Shown here piece after piece: positions 28,791-36,948 of a DNA stretch of 64,000 bases; position 1 is the stretch's first letter, and every line of letters begins with the position of its first letter. Under the pieces are notes generated by a model that ran no database searches, had not been told where the DNA came from, and saw nothing but the letters and a program-made list of their open reading frames with translations. This stretch comes from Pseudomonas beijingensis (GTDB lineage: Bacteria; Pseudomonadota; Gammaproteobacteria; Pseudomonadales; Pseudomonadaceae): assembly GCF_030687295.1 (NCBI RefSeq), contig NZ_CP117425.1, forward strand, positions 1,244,001 to 1,308,000. The letters are read 5' to 3'. Both the position numbers and the translations under genes were made by a program.

Positions 28791-29984
28791 CAGATCGTCC
28801 CCCGCAGCGGCGGTTTTTCATCGTTGAGGTAGAAGTTGCCCACCGCGTGATATTTCCAGCGCACCGGGTCATGCAGGGTGTGCACCCGGGCGTTGCGCCA
28901 GTGACGGTCGAGGCCATGTTCGGCCAGGGTCGCCTGGCTGCCGGCCAGTTCGAACAGCGTGCTGCTGGCGGCCAGGGAAATTTCGGTGCTGATGGCGCGG
29001 GCTTCGGCCACGGCAATCGAGGCGGCGGCGACCGTGTCGGCCTGGGTGTCGGCCTGGGCCCGGTCGAGGAATTCACCGGCGCGTTCCAACAGGGCTTCGG
29101 CGGCATGCAGGCGAATGCTCAGTTGGCCGAAACTCTTGAGGGTGTGCGGATCTTCGGTGGCGACGTCGCTGGTGGCGTCGATCCAGGGGCGGGTTTTGCT
29201 GCGAACAAAATGCAGGGCGTCTTCATAGGCGGCGCGGGCGATGCCGGTGTCGATGGCGGCGTGAAGAATCTGCGCCAGCGGCCCCACCGGAGTGGGACGT
29301 TCGAAAGCGTTCTGGAAGGGCACGATGTCGTTGGCGGTGACATAGACATCTTCGAACACCACCGAACCGCTGCCCGTGGTGCGCTGGCCGAAACCGCTCC
29401 AGTCGTCGATCACCGTCAGGCCTTTGCTGTTGCGAGGAACAAACGCCAGTTGTTGCACGCCGTTTTCATCTACCACTGATGTGGGGATGCGCTGGGCATA
29501 GATTGCCCCCGTGGCGTAGAACTTGCGGCCGTTGATGCGATAGCCCTCGCCGTCACGGCGCAGTTGGGTGATGCGGTCGTGGGCGGTCTTGGTGCCGAGC
29601 TCCGCTAACGCATTGCCAAAACGCTGGCCGGCCAATACTTCGGCGTACAGGCGTTGTTTCTGCGACTCGCTGCCGTTCACCCGCAGCACTTCCAAGGCAT
29701 AGAAGTGGTTTTGTGGGATCTGCCCCAGAGAGCCGTCAGCCTGAGCAATCAGCGCAATGACTTTGGCCAGGGTGACGTTGGACACACCGGGCGCCGCCAT
29801 AGGCCTTGGGCACACTGATGCCCCACAGGCCGGAGCGGGAAAAGGCCTCCAGCTCCGGGTACGGCAAGCGGCGCTCGCGGTCGCGCAGGGCGCTGTCGCG
29901 CTTGAAGTCATCGGCCAGGTCGCTGGCCACGATCAGGGCTTGTTCATCGCTGGTGATCACCGCGACGTGTTGGGAAAGCGTCAT
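28790..29984 (-). pseudogene. SfnB/DszC-like acyl-CoA dehydrogenase-fold flavoprotein, with a +1 frameshift (probable sequence error)
   Basis: Monooxygenase-type member of the acyl-CoA dehydrogenase fold that in sulfur starvation works with reduced flavin on sulfones or thiophenes. After LWGISVPKAYGGA (near residue 65) the frame is lost through an extra base in the G run at 29789-29791 (CCC on the coding strand). With it removed, the halves join as YGGAGVSNVTLAKV and give 397 residues, close to its paralogue upstream. The ATG is at 29984. The C-terminal block DRHWRNARVHTLHDPVRWKYHAVG is nearly identical to that of the paralogue. Confidence 0.9.
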
Positions 29985-30007
29985 GTACTGCTCCAGAGGT
30001 CGGGTCG

Positions 30008-31249
30008 TCAGATCCAGGAATGCCGGGCCGGCAAGGTGCCGTTCAGGTGGTAGGCGCCTACCGCGTGATACTTCCAGCGCACCGGATCGTGCAGGGTGTG
30101 GACCCGTGCGTTGCGCCAGTGGCGATCGAGATTGAATTCGGCGAGGGTGGCGCGGCTGCCGGCCAGCTCGAACAGTTTTTCGCTGGCATGCAGGGCGATC
30201 TCGGTGGTGAGCGCCTTGGCTTCGGCCACGGCAATCGAGGCGCGAGCGGACGATTGCGCTGTGATGGGCGCGGCACTGACTTGGTCCAGTACTTGTCCGG
30301 CCTTGCGCAGCAACGCTTCGGCGGCGTGCAACTCGATTTTCAGTTTGCCGATGTCGGCGATCACGTAGAGGTCATCACTGGCCCGCTCGACCTTGGCGTC
30401 GATCCAGGGCCGGGCCCGTTCGCGCACGAAGGCGATGGCATCGTCGATGGCGCCACGGGCGATGCCGGCATCGATGGCGGCCTGGATCAGTTGGGAAATC
30501 GCCCCTTGCACGCCGGGCGTTTCGTTGATGCGCCAGTTCTCCAGGACCAACTCGGCATCCACCCGCACATTGTTCAACAGCACGGTGCCGCTGGCCGTGG
30601 TGCGCTGGCCGAAGCCCGACCAATCGTCGACGATCCGCAGGCCAGGGGTGCCGCGCCGCACGAACGCCAGTACTTGCCGGCCCTCGTCATTCAGCGCCTT
30701 GACCGCGACCCAGTGGGCGAACAGTGCCCCAGTGGAATAGAACTTCTGGCCATTGATGACGAACCCGTCACCGTCGGCGGTGATCCGCGCCTTGAGTTCA
30801 AGGGTGTTGCGGGTGCCACGTTCGGGCCCGGCGTTGCCGATGCGCCAGCCTTCGAGCACGCTCTGCAACAGGATTTTTTTCTGCCGCTCGGTGCCGGTAC
30901 CGAGAATCAGCTGGAGCACGCCGAACTGGTTTTGCGGGATCTGTCCCAGGGCCGGGTCGGCGGCGGAAATGATTGCGAACACGTCGGCCAGGGTGACGAA
31001 CGACACCTGCGGGCCGCCGTAGGCCCGGGGGATGGCGATGCTGCCCAGTCCGCTGCGGGTGAATTGCTCGATTTCCGCCCAGGGCAGCTTGCGTTGCTGG
31101 TCACGACGGGCGGCTTGCTGACGAGCCACTTGTGCCAGTTCATGGGCGGCTTTGATCGCCTCGGCATCGTTGCGCAACACCTGTGCGGGCAACAACAGCG
31201 GAGCGATGTCCTGGTCGCTCTGGACCTTTGCTTGCGCCAGATCCGACAT
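30008..31249 (-). CDS. sfnB: SfnB family sulfur acquisition oxidoreductase
   Basis: 413 residues with the acyl-CoA dehydrogenase fold: the N-terminal helical domain, the flavin-binding middle (GFVINGQKFYSTGALFAHW, DDWSGFGQRTTASGTV) and the C-terminal helices ending in DRHWRNARVHTLHDPVRWKY. The family is induced on sulfur limitation and linked to dimethyl sulfone and sulfonate use. The ATG at 31249 has GGAG 8 bp upstream and overlaps the stop of a 22-codon leader frame (TAATG). A paralogue follows 23 bp downstream. Gene symbol by family, not by proven substrate. Confidence 0.9.
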   Translation of the reverse strand: MSDLAQAKVQSDQDIAPLLLPAQVLRNDAEAIKAAHELAQVARQQAARRDQQRKLPWAEIEQFTRSGLGSIAIPRAYGGPQVSFVTLADVFAIISAADPALGQIPQNQFGVLQLILGTGTERQKKILLQSVLEGWRIGNAGPERGTRNTLELKARITADGDGFVINGQKFYSTGALFAHWVAVKALNDEGRQVLAFVRRGTPGLRIVDDWSGFGQRTTASGTVLLNNVRVDAELVLENWRINETPGVQGAISQLIQAAIDAGIARGAIDDAIAFVRERARPWIDAKVERASDDLYVIADIGKLKIELHAAEALLRKAGQVLDQVSAAPITAQSSARASIAVAEAKALTTEIALHASEKLFELAGSRATLAEFNLDRHWRNARVHTLHDPVRWKYHAVGAYHLNGTLPARHSWI

Positions 31250-31317
31250 TACAGCCACTCCGTGGCTGCGGGCAGTGCCTCGGCATACTGCACTGGGGTG
31301 ATTGTGTTCCGTTCCAT
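31249..31317 (-). CDS. Possible 22-residue leader peptide coupled to sfnB
   Basis: A short frame begins with ATG at 31317 after a strong ribosome site (GAGGTG about 7 bp upstream) and ends in TAA, whose last base is the A of the sfnB ATG (TAATG). The peptide (starting MERNTITPVQ, ending PAATEWL) has no cysteine and no methionine after the start. The strong ribosome site and exact overlap are direct; that it is translated, or regulates sfnB by coupling, is inference. It may instead be a remnant or a chance frame. Confidence 0.5.
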   Translation of the reverse strand: MERNTITPVQYAEALPAATEWL

Positions 31318-31499
31318 ACCCACCTCACATCTCAAGAAACGCCGCGATGAAGGCGGCGAGCAAAAATCAAGAATGTCCGGTGGTCCGGTTTATATACCCT
31401 AATCGTGTGTAATTTATTTTTGAACTAACTTTTAGGAATATATATAGGTTGGTTTTAAATGGAGGACCGTATGCTCGCTTAGGGGCGAAGCCGCTTTTC
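31318..31499 (-). promoter_or_regulatory. AT-rich upstream region of the sfnB operon
   Basis: A stretch far richer in A+T than its surroundings (31390-31460). On the minus strand it holds TATATA/TATAAA -10-like boxes and CAAAAATAAATTACAC, somewhat like the ATTGGAAAATAA motif seen before tauA and tcyJ. The operon promoter most likely lies here. No -24/-12 sigma-54 element was found, and the exact boxes are not certain. Confidence 0.45.
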
Positions 31500-31639
31500 G
31501 TGGCGAGGGAGCTTGCTCCCGCTATGTGGGAGCAAGGCTTGCCCGCGATGGACAGGATGCGGTCTTGCAGAATCGAGGCGCCTGTTTCGCGAGCAAGCTT
31601 TGCTCCCACAGCCCAAGCGGGAGCAAGCTCCCTCGCCAC
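31500..31639. repeat. Nested REPINs: one REPIN inserted in another
   Basis: Outer arms GTGGCGAGGGAGCTTGCTCC (31500) and its complement (ending 31639) belong to one family. Inside, 31525-31610, is a complete pair of a different family (GTGGGAGCAAGGCTTGCCCG ... AGCAAGCTTTGCTCCCAC). The inner unit sits in the middle of the outer one. Confidence 0.9.
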
Positions 31640-31669
31640 AAAAGTATGTGTATCGCCGAAACGTTTGCA

Positions 31670-32440
31670 TCATGGCTCTCGGCGGCGCGTTTCGGCGGCC
31701 ATGAACGCCGGTTTCGGTGACGTGCTCAAGTACGGATTGGCGCAACCGATCTTCAACGTCCGTGGCGGTGCCCAGTGGGAGTTGTTGCCCACGCGGTCGA
31801 GGATGCAGTAGGTCACTTCCAGGCGCAGGTCTTCTCCCGCCTCCAGGATGATCTGCGGCGGGACCCAGATATTGATCGGCTGGCCGACTTCGCTGGTGGT
31901 GAGCGCAGGCAAGTCCATGCGCACATCGCCCCAGCGCAGGGTCACGGCATCGCCGGCGGCCATGTTCCGGTAGGGCTCGATGGTCAGCGGTACGCCGCGC
32001 TTGATCTGGTTCGGGTTCACCCCTTGGCGCCGGATGGTGGCGGGAATGCGCACCGGCGCCAGGCTCTGGTTCTCGTCGCCGCTCTGGGCTGACGGTTGGC
32101 CGCCGGGACAATCGAGCTTCACCTGCACCTGTTGCTTGGCCGATAGCGCCGGCCCGCGTCCAACCTGCATTACCCGATAATGGATGCGCGAGGTACCGTT
32201 GACGATAAAACTCTCCGGGACGCGGAGGGTGATGGGGCCCGACACATCGGCCTGCGACAGCACGCGCGAGCCGACGTAGCAGTTGTCCCAGAACAGTTCG
32301 ATCAGATCGCCCACGTCCATGCCGGGGTAAGGCGCAATAATCACCTCCAAGTGAGCGGCGTTGGCGATATTGATGCCAGTAGGGTGGGCATTGGCCAGGG
32401 TGGGGGCGGCCAGTTCAGGACTCTTCGACTTACATGTCAT
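31670..32440 (-). CDS. Hypothetical protein with two repeated beta-rich (Ig-like) units
   Basis: 256 residues, not recognised. There is no signal peptide (start MTCKSKSPELAAP). Two related halves are visible: PGMDVGDLIELFWDNCYVGS ... GPITLRVPESFIVNGTSRIHYRVM (about 40-95) and RNMAAGDAVTLRWGDVRM ... QPINIWVPPQIILEAGEDLRLEVTYCILD (about 155-220). Each looks like a short beta-sandwich strand set, as in Ig-like repeats of Pseudomonas surface or effector-associated proteins. AAGGAG lies just before the ATG, supporting expression. The tail TRRREP is basic. Function unknown. Confidence 0.7.
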   Translation of the reverse strand: MTCKSKSPELAAPTLANAHPTGINIANAAHLEVIIAPYPGMDVGDLIELFWDNCYVGSRVLSQADVSGPITLRVPESFIVNGTSRIHYRVMQVGRGPALSAKQQVQVKLDCPGGQPSAQSGDENQSLAPVRIPATIRRQGVNPNQIKRGVPLTIEPYRNMAAGDAVTLRWGDVRMDLPALTTSEVGQPINIWVPPQIILEAGEDLRLEVTYCILDRVGNNSHWAPPRTLKIGCANPYLSTSPKPAFMAAETRRREP

Positions 32441-32719
32441 GGTGTTCTCCTTGATGCTTGAAAACTAAGTCCGTTTCGGGAAGATCAAAAGGCGATGGAT
32501 CATCGCGACATATTTTTATTTGCGCAGCCCTATGGGCTGTCTGCGTCTAGTCACTGCGCAAACATCAAATAATGTGCGTTGCCTGTTGGGCACTAGATAA
32601 AGGGTCAATAGTTTCAGTGTCAATAGAGGCACTTGCCTAATAACTCATTGTGAAAGGCTTCAGAAACATCCTACGCGTGCGTGTTAAGAATGCGCGGCGC
32701 GGCAGGCAAATTTCCTAGG

Positions 32720-32739
32720 CTTGTCGGTTTTCCGACAAG
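32720..32739. other. Perfect 8-bp hairpin with TTTT loop
   Basis: CTTGTCGG / CCGACAAG around TTTT in the non-coding stretch. No T run follows on either strand, so it is not a standard terminator. Confidence 0.5.
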
Positions 32740-32918
32740 GGCTCGAAACAGCGTATGGCAACTAGGCTTTAGAGGGCTGGGCTGCAGGGATATGTTACGA
32801 GAGGTCTATACAGACTGCTGCCTATATAGAGCAATTGAAGAAGTTAGTAGGGCGGAAGTTGCAAGTTGTGTCGTTCGGGTGAAGTGAATAGCGATGGCGT
32901 ATTAGTTGTGCGACGGCC

Positions 32919-32940
32919 TCACTTCCATCCCTGGAAGTGA
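32919..32940. other. 9-bp hairpin just downstream of tcyN
   Basis: TCACTTCCA / TGGAAGTGA around TCCC, 10 bp past the tcyN stop codon. It lacks a T run on the minus strand, so it could be an mRNA 3' stabiliser or a weak terminator. Confidence 0.5.
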
Positions 32941-32950
32941 TAACGCTGAT

Positions 32951-33712
32951 TTACTGGCTGTCGTGTCCGGCAGAGAGAAACTTGCTGAGGAACTGTCGCG
33001 TACGTTCTTCCTTGGGGGCTGCAAACCAAGCCTTGGCTTCGCCTTGTTCGACGATCACGCCTTTGTCGAAAAACACCACACGGTTAGCGACGTCCCGGGC
33101 GAAGCCCATTTCGTGGGTCACGATGACCATGGTGCGTTTTTCTTCGGCCAGGCCGCGAATGGTTGCCAGGACCTCGCCCACCAGCTCCGGATCGAGGGCC
33201 GAGGTCGGCTCGTCGAACAGGATCACCGCCGGTTCCATCGCCAACGCCCGGGCGATCGCCACGCGCTGTTGCTGGCCACCGGAAAGACGTCGTGGGTAGG
33301 CGTCTTCCTTGCCGGACAGGCCGACCTTGGCCAAGAGCTTGCGGCCCAGGACCTCGGCTTCTGCGCGTGGAGTCTTTTTCACCACCAGCGGGCCTTCGAT
33401 CACGTTCTCCAGCGCGGTGCGATGGGGGAACAGGTTGAAGTTCTGGAACACGAAGCCCACCTGCTGGCGTAAACGGCGCACCAGGCCCTGTTGCTGGTTC
33501 AGCGGGCGGCTGCCATCGATCTCGATGTCGCCGACCTTGATCCGGCCGCTGGAAGGCTCTTCGAGGAAGTTCAGGCAGCGCAGGAACGTCGTCTTGCCCG
33601 AGCCGCTAGGGCCGATGATCGCAACCACTTCGCCTTCTTCGATCTTCAGGTCGATGCCGTTGAGCACCACCTGACCCTTGAACTGCTTTGTCAGTTTTTC
33701 CACGACAATCAT
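32951..33712 (-). CDS. tcyN: L-cystine ABC transporter ATP-binding protein
   Basis: 253-residue ATPase of the polar amino acid uptake family. Walker [11 protein letters not shown]-loop FQNFNLFP, signature LSGGQQQRVAIARA, Walker B VILFDEPTSALDPE and H-loop VTHEMGF are complete. It is the last gene of the tcyJ-tcyL-tcyN unit; its ATG lies 3 bp after the true tcyL stop codon (TGACCCATG), so translation is closely linked. Cystine specificity is inferred from TcyJ and from the D-cysteine desulfhydrase gene next door. Confidence 0.92.
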   Translation of the reverse strand: MIVVEKLTKQFKGQVVLNGIDLKIEEGEVVAIIGPSGSGKTTFLRCLNFLEEPSSGRIKVGDIEIDGSRPLNQQQGLVRRLRQQVGFVFQNFNLFPHRTALENVIEGPLVVKKTPRAEAEVLGRKLLAKVGLSGKEDAYPRRLSGGQQQRVAIARALAMEPAVILFDEPTSALDPELVGEVLATIRGLAEEKRTMVIVTHEMGFARDVANRVVFFDKGVIVEQGEAKAWFAAPKEERTRQFLSKFLSAGHDSQ

Positions 33713-33715
33713 GGG

Positions 33716-34382
33716 TCAGGACTCCTGGTCATGCCGATTGACCCGGGCTTCCAGGACGTTCTGCAGGTGCGAGAGCACGGTGGCAAGAACCCAATAGATC
33801 AGCGCGGCGGCAAGGTACATGGTGAAGATTTCGAAGGTTCGTGCGGTGATCAGCTGCGCCTGGCGGAACAGCTCCGGCACCTGGATGGTCGCCGCCAGCG
33901 CGGTGTCCTTGACCAGGGAAATGAAGCTGTTGCCCCAACGGCGGCAGGGCCGTACGTGCGGCTTGCGGCAGGATGGCCCGGCGCAGGGTCTGGGCGCGGG
34001 TCATGCCGATACTCGCCGCCGCTTCCCACTGGCCGCGCTCGATGGAACTGATGGCGGCCCGCAGGATTTCACACGCATAGGCGGCCATGTTCAGCGAGAA
34101 ACCGATCAGGGCCGCGGGCAGAGGATCCAGCTCGATGCCCAGTTGCGGCAACCCGTAATAGATCACGAACAACTGCACCAGCAACGGCGTGCCGCGAAAG
34201 AACGACACGTAGATGCGGGCGATCCAGTTCACCAGTTTGAAGCGCGACAAGCGCATCAGCGCCAGGCCGAACCCCAGCAGCAAGCCGAAAAACATGCCGC
34301 CCAGGCTGAGGATGACCGTGTAATACGCGCCCTTGAGCAAAAAGGGCGCGGAGTCCAGTGCGAGTTGAAGAGCTGCTTCCAT
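33716..34382 (-). pseudogene. tcyL: L-cystine ABC transporter permease, with a +1 frameshift (probable sequence error)
   Basis: Inner-membrane permease of the His/Glu/Gln type. The N-terminal two thirds are normal (LLKGAYYTVILSLGG, RGTPLLVQLFVIYYGLP, AAISSIERGQWEAAASIGM with the ATPase contact loop). After TALPPLG the frame is lost through one extra base in the C run at 33933-33936 (GGGG on the coding strand). With it removed the protein continues NSFISLVKDTALAATIQVPELF and ends VNRHDQES, 221 residues, the family length, with its stop 3 bp before tcyN. As written the open frame ends at 33729. Confidence 0.92.
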
Positions 34383-35182
34383 TATTGGGTAACGTCAGCG
34401 CTGAAGTATTTTTCCGAAAGCTTTTTCAGCGTACCGTCGGCGCGCAGTTTCTCGATGGCCTTGTTCACGGCCGCCAGCAACTCAGGCTCGCCTTTGCGCA
34501 GGGCAATGCCGGACTCCTGACGCGAAAAGGCTTCGCTGGTGACGGTGGTGTCCTTGGCTTTCTTGGCGTATTCCAGCGCGGCCAGGCGGTCGATCAGGAT
34601 GGTATCGATACGGCCGACGCGCAGGTCCTGGAACTTGGTGGGGTCGTCATCGTAGGTTTTGACTTGGGCGCCCGGTACTTCAGCTTTTACCCACTGTTCG
34701 TAGTTGGTGCCCAGGCCCACGCCGACTTTTTTACCGTCCAGGTCAGCGGCCTTCTTGATGTTCAGCTCGTCGGCTTTCTTGGTCAGTACCAGCGCTTGAA
34801 TCCCGGAAATGGTGTACGGCTCGGAGAAGTCATACTTTTTCTTACGTTCTTCGGAGATGGTCACCTGGTTGACCACGGCGTCCAGACGCTTGGATTCCAA
34901 CGCCGCGAGGATGCCGGCCCATGGGGTCGTCTGCAGCTTGACCTTCACCCCCAGTTCCTTGGCCAGGGCTTCGGAGAATTCCACTTCGAAGCCGGTCAGC
35001 TTGCCGCTGTCATCAACGAAGCTGAACGGTGGATAAGTACCTTCCAAGCCGATCTTGATTTCGCCTTTGTCCTTGATTGCTTGCAGTTGCTCACCGGCAA
35101 CTGCTTGCCCCAGCAGCCCGGCGCTCAATGCCAGGCCCAGCGAACCCACCAACAGGTTGCGACGTAATGCGGAAAAATTCAT
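34382..35182 (-). CDS. tcyJ: L-cystine-binding periplasmic protein
   Basis: 266 residues: signal peptide (MNFSALRRNLLVGSLGLALSAGLLGQAVA), then a family 3 binding protein with GEIKIGLEGTYPPFSF, GFEVEFSEALAKELGV, VVNQVTISEERKKKYDFSEPY and both lobes complete (LDGKKVGVGLGTNYEQW, LRADGTLKKLSEKYF). It resembles FliY/TcyJ, which binds cystine and related sulfur amino acids. Its stop overlaps the start of tcyL (position 34382). An AT-rich control region lies upstream at 35300-35385. Confidence 0.93.
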   Translation of the reverse strand: MNFSALRRNLLVGSLGLALSAGLLGQAVAGEQLQAIKDKGEIKIGLEGTYPPFSFVDDSGKLTGFEVEFSEALAKELGVKVKLQTTPWAGILAALESKRLDAVVNQVTISEERKKKYDFSEPYTISGIQALVLTKKADELNIKKAADLDGKKVGVGLGTNYEQWVKAEVPGAQVKTYDDDPTKFQDLRVGRIDTILIDRLAALEYAKKAKDTTVTSEAFSRQESGIALRKGEPELLAAVNKAIEKLRADGTLKKLSEKYFSADVTQ

Positions 35183-35333
35183 GACAAGCCCCTGTGTTTT
35201 CTTATGAAGAGGTTATTTTGGCTGAGATAAGGCGTAGCCGCGATCCGAAAAGATTGCCACATCCTGCCTTAAAGCAGCCTGGGCGTCTCGCGGCAAATGC
35301 GCCTGCGGCGAGACTATAAGTTGGCTTTTATAG

Positions 35334-35345
35334 ATTGGAAAATAA
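35334..35345. promoter_or_regulatory. ATTGGAAAATAA motif upstream of tcyJ
   Basis: This 12-mer lies 152-163 bp before the tcyJ start in an AT-rich stretch and recurs exactly upstream of tauA. A related TTATTTGGAAT is at about 35368. It could be a binding site for a sulfur regulator such as CysB; that is inference. Confidence 0.4.
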
Positions 35346-35384
35346 TATTAAATAAAACGCATATGTTTATTTGGAATGAAAATT

Positions 35385-35473
35385 TGTGGGAGCGAGCTTG
35401 CTCGCGATCGCGGTGGATCAGCAGAAATTTATGCAGCTGACATGCCGCTATCGCGAGCAAGCTCGCTCCCACA
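35385..35473. repeat. REPIN
   Basis: Inverted GTGGGAGCGAGCTTGCTCGC arms between dcyD and the tcyJ upstream region. Confidence 0.9.
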
Positions 35474-35496
35474 GAAGGCTTCCACCGAAGTCTTCA

Positions 35497-36495
35497 CTAA
35501 GCCTGGAACGCCGCACTATAGGCAAACAACGCCGGTGCGCCGCCGGTGTGCAGGAAGATGATCGGGCCTTCGTCGAAACGGTCGCGGCCAATGCCGTCGA
35601 GCAGGCCGGCCATGGCCTTGCCCGTGTAGACCGGATCGAGCAACAGGCCTTCCTGGCTGGACAGCAGCTTGACCGCCGCCAGTGTCCCGGCATTCGGTTC
35701 ACCGTAGCGAGGGGCGAAGTATTCATCCCACAGGTTCACCTTGAACGCTTCTGGAAGGGCGACGTCCAGCAACGCTGCCGTGCGCTCGGCCAGGCCCTGG
35801 ACCTTCGGAAACTGGTCCTCCTCGCTGCGGGAAACCGTGACGCCAATGACCGCAAGCGCCGGCAGGCTTTCACTCAACGCCAGCGCCAGGCCGCTGTGGG
35901 TCCCGGCACTGCCCGAGGCCAGTACCACGGCAGCGAACTCGATCCCGGTGTCCTTGATCTGCTCGGCCAGTTCCAGGCCAGCACGCACATACCCCAGCGC
36001 GCCCAAGGCGTTCGAGCCGCCAATCGGCACCAGGTAGGGTTTTTTCCCATTGCTGCGCAAGCGAGCGGCGAGGGCCTGCAATTGCTCGTCGGCGTTGTCC
36101 AGGTTGTCCACCAGCTCGACCTTGGCGTCGAACAGCTCCAGCAACAGCCGGTTGCCGTTGCCCAGGTAATTGCTGTCTTCGGTGCCGATGGGGTTTTCCA
36201 GCAAGGCGACACAACCCAGGCCGAGCTTCGCGGCCAGGGCGGCGGTCTGGCGAACGTGGTTGGACTGGATCGCCCCGGCCGTGATGAGGGTATCGGCACC
36301 CTGAGCGATGGCATCGGCGGCCAGGTATTCGAGCTTGCGCAGTTTGTTGCCGCCCAAGGCCAGGGGCGTCAGGTCGTCGCGCTTGATATAGATGTCCCGG
36401 CCGAGCCAGGTGGAGAGGCGGTCGAGTTTTTCCAGCGGTGTCGGATGGTCGAGCAGGTCGAGACGGTTAAAGCGAGACAACTGTTCTTTGATCAT
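35497..36495 (-). CDS. dcyD: D-cysteine desulfhydrase
   Basis: PLP enzyme that splits D-cysteine into pyruvate, ammonia and hydrogen sulfide. 332 residues of the ACC deaminase/DcyD family: the PLP lysine lies in [14 protein letters not shown], the glycine-rich phosphate loop in [15 protein letters not shown], and the substrate region in [18 protein letters not shown] deaminases share the fold, and separation rests on a few active-site residues I cannot align here. The cystine importer next door favours the cysteine function. The ATG at 36495 gives the conserved start [12 protein letters not shown]; the longer frame to 36561 is unlikely. Confidence 0.9.
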   Translation of the reverse strand: MIKEQLSRFNRLDLLDHPTPLEKLDRLSTWLGRDIYIKRDDLTPLALGGNKLRKLEYLAADAIAQGADTLITAGAIQSNHVRQTAALAAKLGLGCVALLENPIGTEDSNYLGNGNRLLLELFDAKVELVDNLDNADEQLQALAARLRSNGKKPYLVPIGGSNALGALGYVRAGLELAEQIKDTGIEFAAVVLASGSAGTHSGLALALSESLPALAVIGVTVSRSEEDQFPKVQGLAERTAALLDVALPEAFKVNLWDEYFAPRYGEPNAGTLAAVKLLSSQEGLLLDPVYTGKAMAGLLDGIGRDRFDEGPIIFLHTGGAPALFAYSAAFQA

Positions 36496-36614
36496 GAGTC
36501 CGTACTGGTTGTAGGCGATGTCTGGACTATAGGCACGCCGATATTCAGGGGCAACCGGCAATCATAGGTCGGGGTGTAAACGGGGTGGCGAATGATGGGT
36601 GATCGCCGAAAAAC

Positions 36615-36706
36615 CTGTGGGAGCGAGCTTGCTCGCGATAGCGGTGGGTCAGTTGGCCTATTTATTTACTGACCTACCGCCATCGCGAGCAAGCCCGCTC
36701 CCACAG
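36615..36706. repeat. REPIN
   Basis: Inverted arms, the right one a CAAGCCCGCTCCCAC variant, between divergent dcyD and betT. Confidence 0.9.
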
Positions 36707-36827
36707 GGGCTGTGTGGTGTCTGTTGAACACTGAACGAATACATACCAGGCAGCGTCTACCCTCCCACGGGCTCGCGTAGGAAACGTACCGTCGAGCCCT
36801 GCGATTAGTCCTTAGCTGGCTATTCAT

Positions 36828-36857
36828 GTTTAACTTGAACGTTCATTCAAGTTAAAC
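36828..36857. promoter_or_regulatory. Perfect 12-bp inverted repeat, candidate BetI operator of betT
   Basis: Arms GTTTAACTTGAA and TTCAAGTTAAAC flank the 6-bp centre CGTTCA. There is no T run, so it is not a terminator. The inner part TTGAACGTTCATTCAA resembles operators of the TetR-type choline repressor BetI. It lies 92 bp upstream of the betT start. No betI gene is in the window. Confidence 0.7.
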
Positions 36858-36948
36858 CGTCGGTTTGCTGCCCGCTCACAACAGGAGGCTTGCCTTTGCC
36901 GAGTCCGTATTCCACTGCCACCCTTTTGCTCCCCGGGGGGCTTCGTTC

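Larger units (their letters stand above)
32441..32950. other. 510-bp intergenic region without a supported gene
   Basis: Between the hypothetical gene and tcyN. Composition is lower in GC than the flanks. It holds a hairpin at 32720-32739 and another at 32919-32940. A 68-codon open frame at 32681-32887 has no good ribosome site and no recognisable protein features, so I do not call it. A small RNA or a remnant of a lost gene could lie here. Confidence 0.5.
36496..36948. other. Intergenic region between divergent dcyD and betT
   Basis: 453 bp holding a REPIN (36615-36706) and the betT control region with a perfect inverted repeat at 36828-36857. No coding frame with support is present. Confidence 0.7.

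Noticed and set aside
31500..31639. CRISPR-like array of palindromes
   Set aside because: Repeats are inverted REP pairs of different families, without regular spacers; no cas genes.
32681..32887. 68-codon open frame
   Set aside because: No ribosome site, no recognisable features, composition unlike host genes.
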